From NCBI GenBank assembly GCA_003116995.1, contig BDSL01000011.1:620001-684000 (forward strand): a stretch of DNA of 64,000 bases. The letters are read 5' to 3'. The stretch's first letter is position 1, and every line of letters starts with the position of its first letter. The position numbers and the translations under genes are program-made. This document shows, one piece after another, positions 61,319-64,000 of this stretch. The stretch comes from Yamagishiella unicocca. Its lineage: Eukaryota; Chlorophyta; Chlorophyceae; Chlamydomonadales; Volvocaceae. A model generated the notes under the pieces. The model saw only the letters and a list, made by a program, of their open reading frames with translations, searched no databases and was not told where the DNA came from.

Positions 61319-64000
61319 ATGCGCGCCCTAAACCCGCCCTGTGCGCCTATTGCGTCAAGCTTTCACGGCAGCAGATACCATGTAAGATTGCAACAGAATG
61401 TAGTCACGACACCTAGCCAGCGTGCTCAGGTGCGGCGACCTCCCGCAGCGGTGCCCGACGGCGATGGCGCGGCGACTGCCAAGACGACCGAGGTACGCGC
61501 CCATATACCCGCAACCAATGCGCGTGCCAATCTACCTCATATTGCCAATGGACGTGGTAGTCATTTGCCTCGACGGGCCCTAAGGGGCCCTGCCGGCGCT
61601 AAGGGGGCCCCGCGGTTGGCGCACGACGTGGTAGGGGGACGCGAATACTTGCGCCATACAGCCATTCAGCTGCGGGACCGAATCGGTGTTATTAGGATAC
61701 CGTGCCATACCCCCTTCACCCCCACAGCTCTGAATAGGTGAATCTCCATTGCGCCGGCTGCTGCGCCCCCTTTTTGCTGGCCAGCTCTGCTATCGGCCGC
61801 TGCTCCGTGGGTTGCCTCCACCGCTACCTTCTGCTCGTCGGGTTTCGGACGCCAGCGTATATTCTATTCCCAGCAACCACACTGGTGCCTGCAGAGGGCC
61901 TCCGTACAGAGCGACCGTTAAGCGTGAGGCTCCGAAACCCTCAATTCCCCTCGGAATCCCCGTCTCCAAACTCAACACCCAGCCATGTGTCGCTGGCCGG
62001 TGTACCCGCAGGTGGTGTCAGGGCCCGATGTGGGGGTTCCACAGCCCGATGTGGCGGTTGAGGTGGAGGCCGTTCTGACGCCGTCCCCCCTGGCGGAGTC
62101 GCTGGCGGAGGAGGCGACCACCGCTGCGAGTGCCAAGGCCGTACAGGTGCAGCAGGCGGCGGAGCAGGTGCGGCTCTTCCTGGGCGCTGGGGAGCGTGAC
62201 GGGAAGGGGCTGGGCAGGGACGAGGGCGGAGGCGAGAGGGTGACAGGGTGTGCGTGCACTTAGCAGGGGGCCGGCCGGGTGGGGCCGCCTGGGTGTTTGA
62301 CCCCAGTGGTCGGCACAGGGCCACGGCAGGAGACCCGTAGGCCGGCAGTGTAAGGTAAAACCGATTGGGGAACGTTTGATACAATCATCTGGAATTGCAC
62401 GCTGGGAAACTTGATCTAGATGTGTAAATCCGGTGGCCGGCTGGTATTACTAGACGGACTCCAACGAGAACCGCGAGGGTTTAGCGAAACGTTTTGGGAC
62501 CCCGTTTGGCGGTGAACTTGGTGTGGTGGCTGGACATGCTAGAGCGAGGCTTGGTGAAGCCCCGACCCCCCTGAGCCTGGATACAGATCGTTACCGTGTT
62601 GATGAAGTAAGGTATCAGGCTTGGCCAGCCAGCGTCCGCGGCAGGATGCTGAAGTCGCGCCGCGCCGCCCTGGGGGCCGGATCGCGTGATGGCACAGGCG
62701 GGCACCCGCATGCTCACAGATGAGGACGCAAGGGTGCGGGCGTGCCGCAAGCAGAAGTCCATCCCGACCCAGCCGTGGAACTCACCTGGCCAGCACCCAG
62801 GACGGGCAGCAATGGCGGCTCGGCACAGGGGCAGAATTGCGGTGTTAAGGCACGGTGGTTGACGACCAGATCGGCGGGCGGGCCCGTTTTGCCGGTACCT
62901 AAATAAAGCCATAAGCCAGCTGAGCATGTTGCTCACATTATGGGACATGCGTGTGCCCTGAAACACACGCGCCCTAACACACACCCTATAACACACGTTT
63001 GCCCTAAAACACACGCGCCCTAAAACACACGCGCCCTAAAACGCACGCGCCCTAAAACGCACGCGCCCTAACGCGCATTTGAACCCCGTGCCACTCCCAA
63101 TCGCGCCGCGTGTGCAGGCTGCCGCCGCCCTGACTGCGGAAATCCTGGAGCGGGAGGTCGACAGGCGGCGCAACTTCGCCATCATCTCACACCCCGACGC
63201 GGGAAAGACAACGATGGTGGGTGGAGGGAATCGAACCCTTCGAGGGGCCCAGCGTCGTCGGTGGGCGGATTTAGGGTTTAGGGTTCTTAGGGTTTGGTCA
63301 TGGTCGAGGGACTGCGGGATTGCCGTCTCTCGGCGCATCCGTTGCAGTTACTGCCGCGGCTCCTACCGCGGCTGCTACCGCCGCTGCTACCGTGCCCCCA
63401 TGCCATCAGCCGAGCATCACAGCCCCCGTCCTCCAAACAAGTGTACCGAACGTTCCTTATCGGGCTAATTTTGGTTTCCCTCTCGAATCACCCTCCGTCG
63501 GGCTCCACAGACCGAGAAGCTGCTGCTGTATGGAGGGGCCATCCACGAAGCCGGCGAGGTCAAGGCGCGAAGGTGCGAGGTTGATGTTCTTCGAACGCAG
63601 CAGCCGGCAAGGTGGTTCCGTACTGCCTGCCGTCGCCGTTTCCCCTGTCGCTCCTCAAACCTCACACTCCACATACCGGCCCCTTTTTCTGGCGTCCCCG
63701 TCCGGCCCCAATTATCATTGCTGCCGTACCTTCGTACTCTCCCTGCCGTACCTTCGTACTCTCCCTGCCGTACCAGATCGTCCCGCTCCGCCACGTCCGA
63801 CTGGATGGAGCTGGAGAAGCAGCGCGGCATCTCGATCACCTCCACCGCCCTCACCTTCGAGTACAACGGCTGCCAGCTGAACCTTCTGGACACACCCGGT
63901 CACCAGGTGGGCGGCGGGAGGGGGCCAGGGGCCAGCGCGGAAGGAAGCCGAGAGCGGGAAGCGAGATTGGCTGTGCTGGTGTCCCCCGCCCGCCCTCCTA
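61319..64000 (+). CDS. prfC: Organellar peptide chain release factor 3 (PrfC-type GTPase), 5' part
   Basis: Exons 61319-61492, 62012-62167 (or to 62146), 63118-63217, 63511-63572 and 63777-63906; the gene runs past the window end. After a basic leader ([20 protein letters not shown]) and an Ala/Glu-rich linker comes the RF3 G-domain: [17 protein letters not shown] (P-loop), [40 protein letters not shown] (switch I region) and LNLLDTPGH (G3). The SHPDAGKTT form and the [13 protein letters not shown] block are diagnostic of bacterial RF3 rather than EF-G or EF-Tu. RF3 uses GTP to recycle RF1/RF2 from ribosomes after termination; here it would act in the chloroplast or mitochondrion, given the leader. 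The exon 2 donor and the start codon are inferred. Confidence 0.9.
62973..63075. repeat. 16-bp tandem repeat with CCCTAAAA cores, RF3 intron
   Basis: Imperfect units of the form CGCCCTAAAACACACG, about six to seven copies, in the RF3 intron 62168-63117. Each carries CCCTAAAA or CCCTAA, the complement of the Chlamydomonas-type telomere unit TTTTAGGG, within a longer unit. Confidence 0.85.
63269..63296 (+). repeat. Interstitial TTTAGGG telomere-like repeats
   Basis: ATTTAGGGTTTAGGGTTCTT followed by AGGGTTTGG, in the RF3 intron 63218-63510. TTTAGGG is the plant/Volvox-type telomere unit. Confidence 0.8.
63721..63776. repeat. 22-bp repeat running into a splice acceptor
   Basis: Units CTGCCGTACCTTCGTACTCT plus CC start at 63721 and 63743; the third, truncated copy at 63765 becomes the TACCAG acceptor of RF3 exon 5. 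Confidence 0.85.

Noticed and set aside
63220..63245. Minus-strand GGGTTCGATTCCC tRNA T-arm
   Set aside because: No matching 5' acceptor or D-arm within 100 bases; intronic in RF3.

Overview
The window looks like nuclear DNA from a volvocine green alga (Chlamydomonas/Volvox lineage). Reasons: GC-rich, intron-dense genes with GTGAGT/GTGGGT-type donors; long CAG/GCN homopeptide tracts; TGTAA motifs downstream of several stop codons; plastid-type proteins carrying basic, Ser/Ala-rich N-termini; and TTTAGGG-like interstitial repeats. The exon models below were assembled by hand from open frames, splice signals, phase agreement and remembered family sequences; no alignment was run.

Layout. 62-171 (+): last exon of a truncated gene. 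1713-8397 (-): HSPA12-like atypical Hsp70, 13 exons. 9134-17925 (+): very large Gln/Ala/Pro-rich coiled-coil protein, divergent from the Hsp70 gene. 19265-21627 (+): two-exon gene of unknown function with a hydrophobic C-terminal region. 24167-25118 (+): plastid DUF3067 protein. 28171-30705 (+): ubiquitin-L40 fusion. 32920-38050 (+): PIG-A, the catalytic subunit of the first step of GPI-anchor synthesis. 39278-44514 (-): unrecognised alpha-helical protein of about 1150 aa, convergent with PIG-A. 46767-51453 (-): SKIP16-like F-box/SUKH/ApaG protein. 52083-57781 (+): pKIWI502-like ferredoxin-reductase-fold protein. 59914-61004 (-): plant-type 2Fe-2S ferredoxin-like protein. 61319-64000 (+): organellar peptide chain release factor 3, cut by the window end.

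Three gene pairs are divergent (Hsp70/Gln-rich, F-box/reductase-like, ferredoxin-like/RF3) with intergenes of about 740, 630 and 310 bp. Several proteins probably act in the chloroplast (DUF3067, reductase-like, ferredoxin-like, RF3), but nothing ties the window into one pathway; it reads as ordinary mixed housekeeping content.

The most unusual signal is not a gene. Two short dispersed repeat families (called B and C) recur in introns of unrelated genes. In all twelve intronic copies the orientation depends on position: the purine-rich strand is sense near the 5' splice site, and its reverse complement is sense near the 3' splice site. This resembles introner-like elements with inverted ends. 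A third dispersed repeat (family A) is scattered in both orientations through introns and intergenic DNA.
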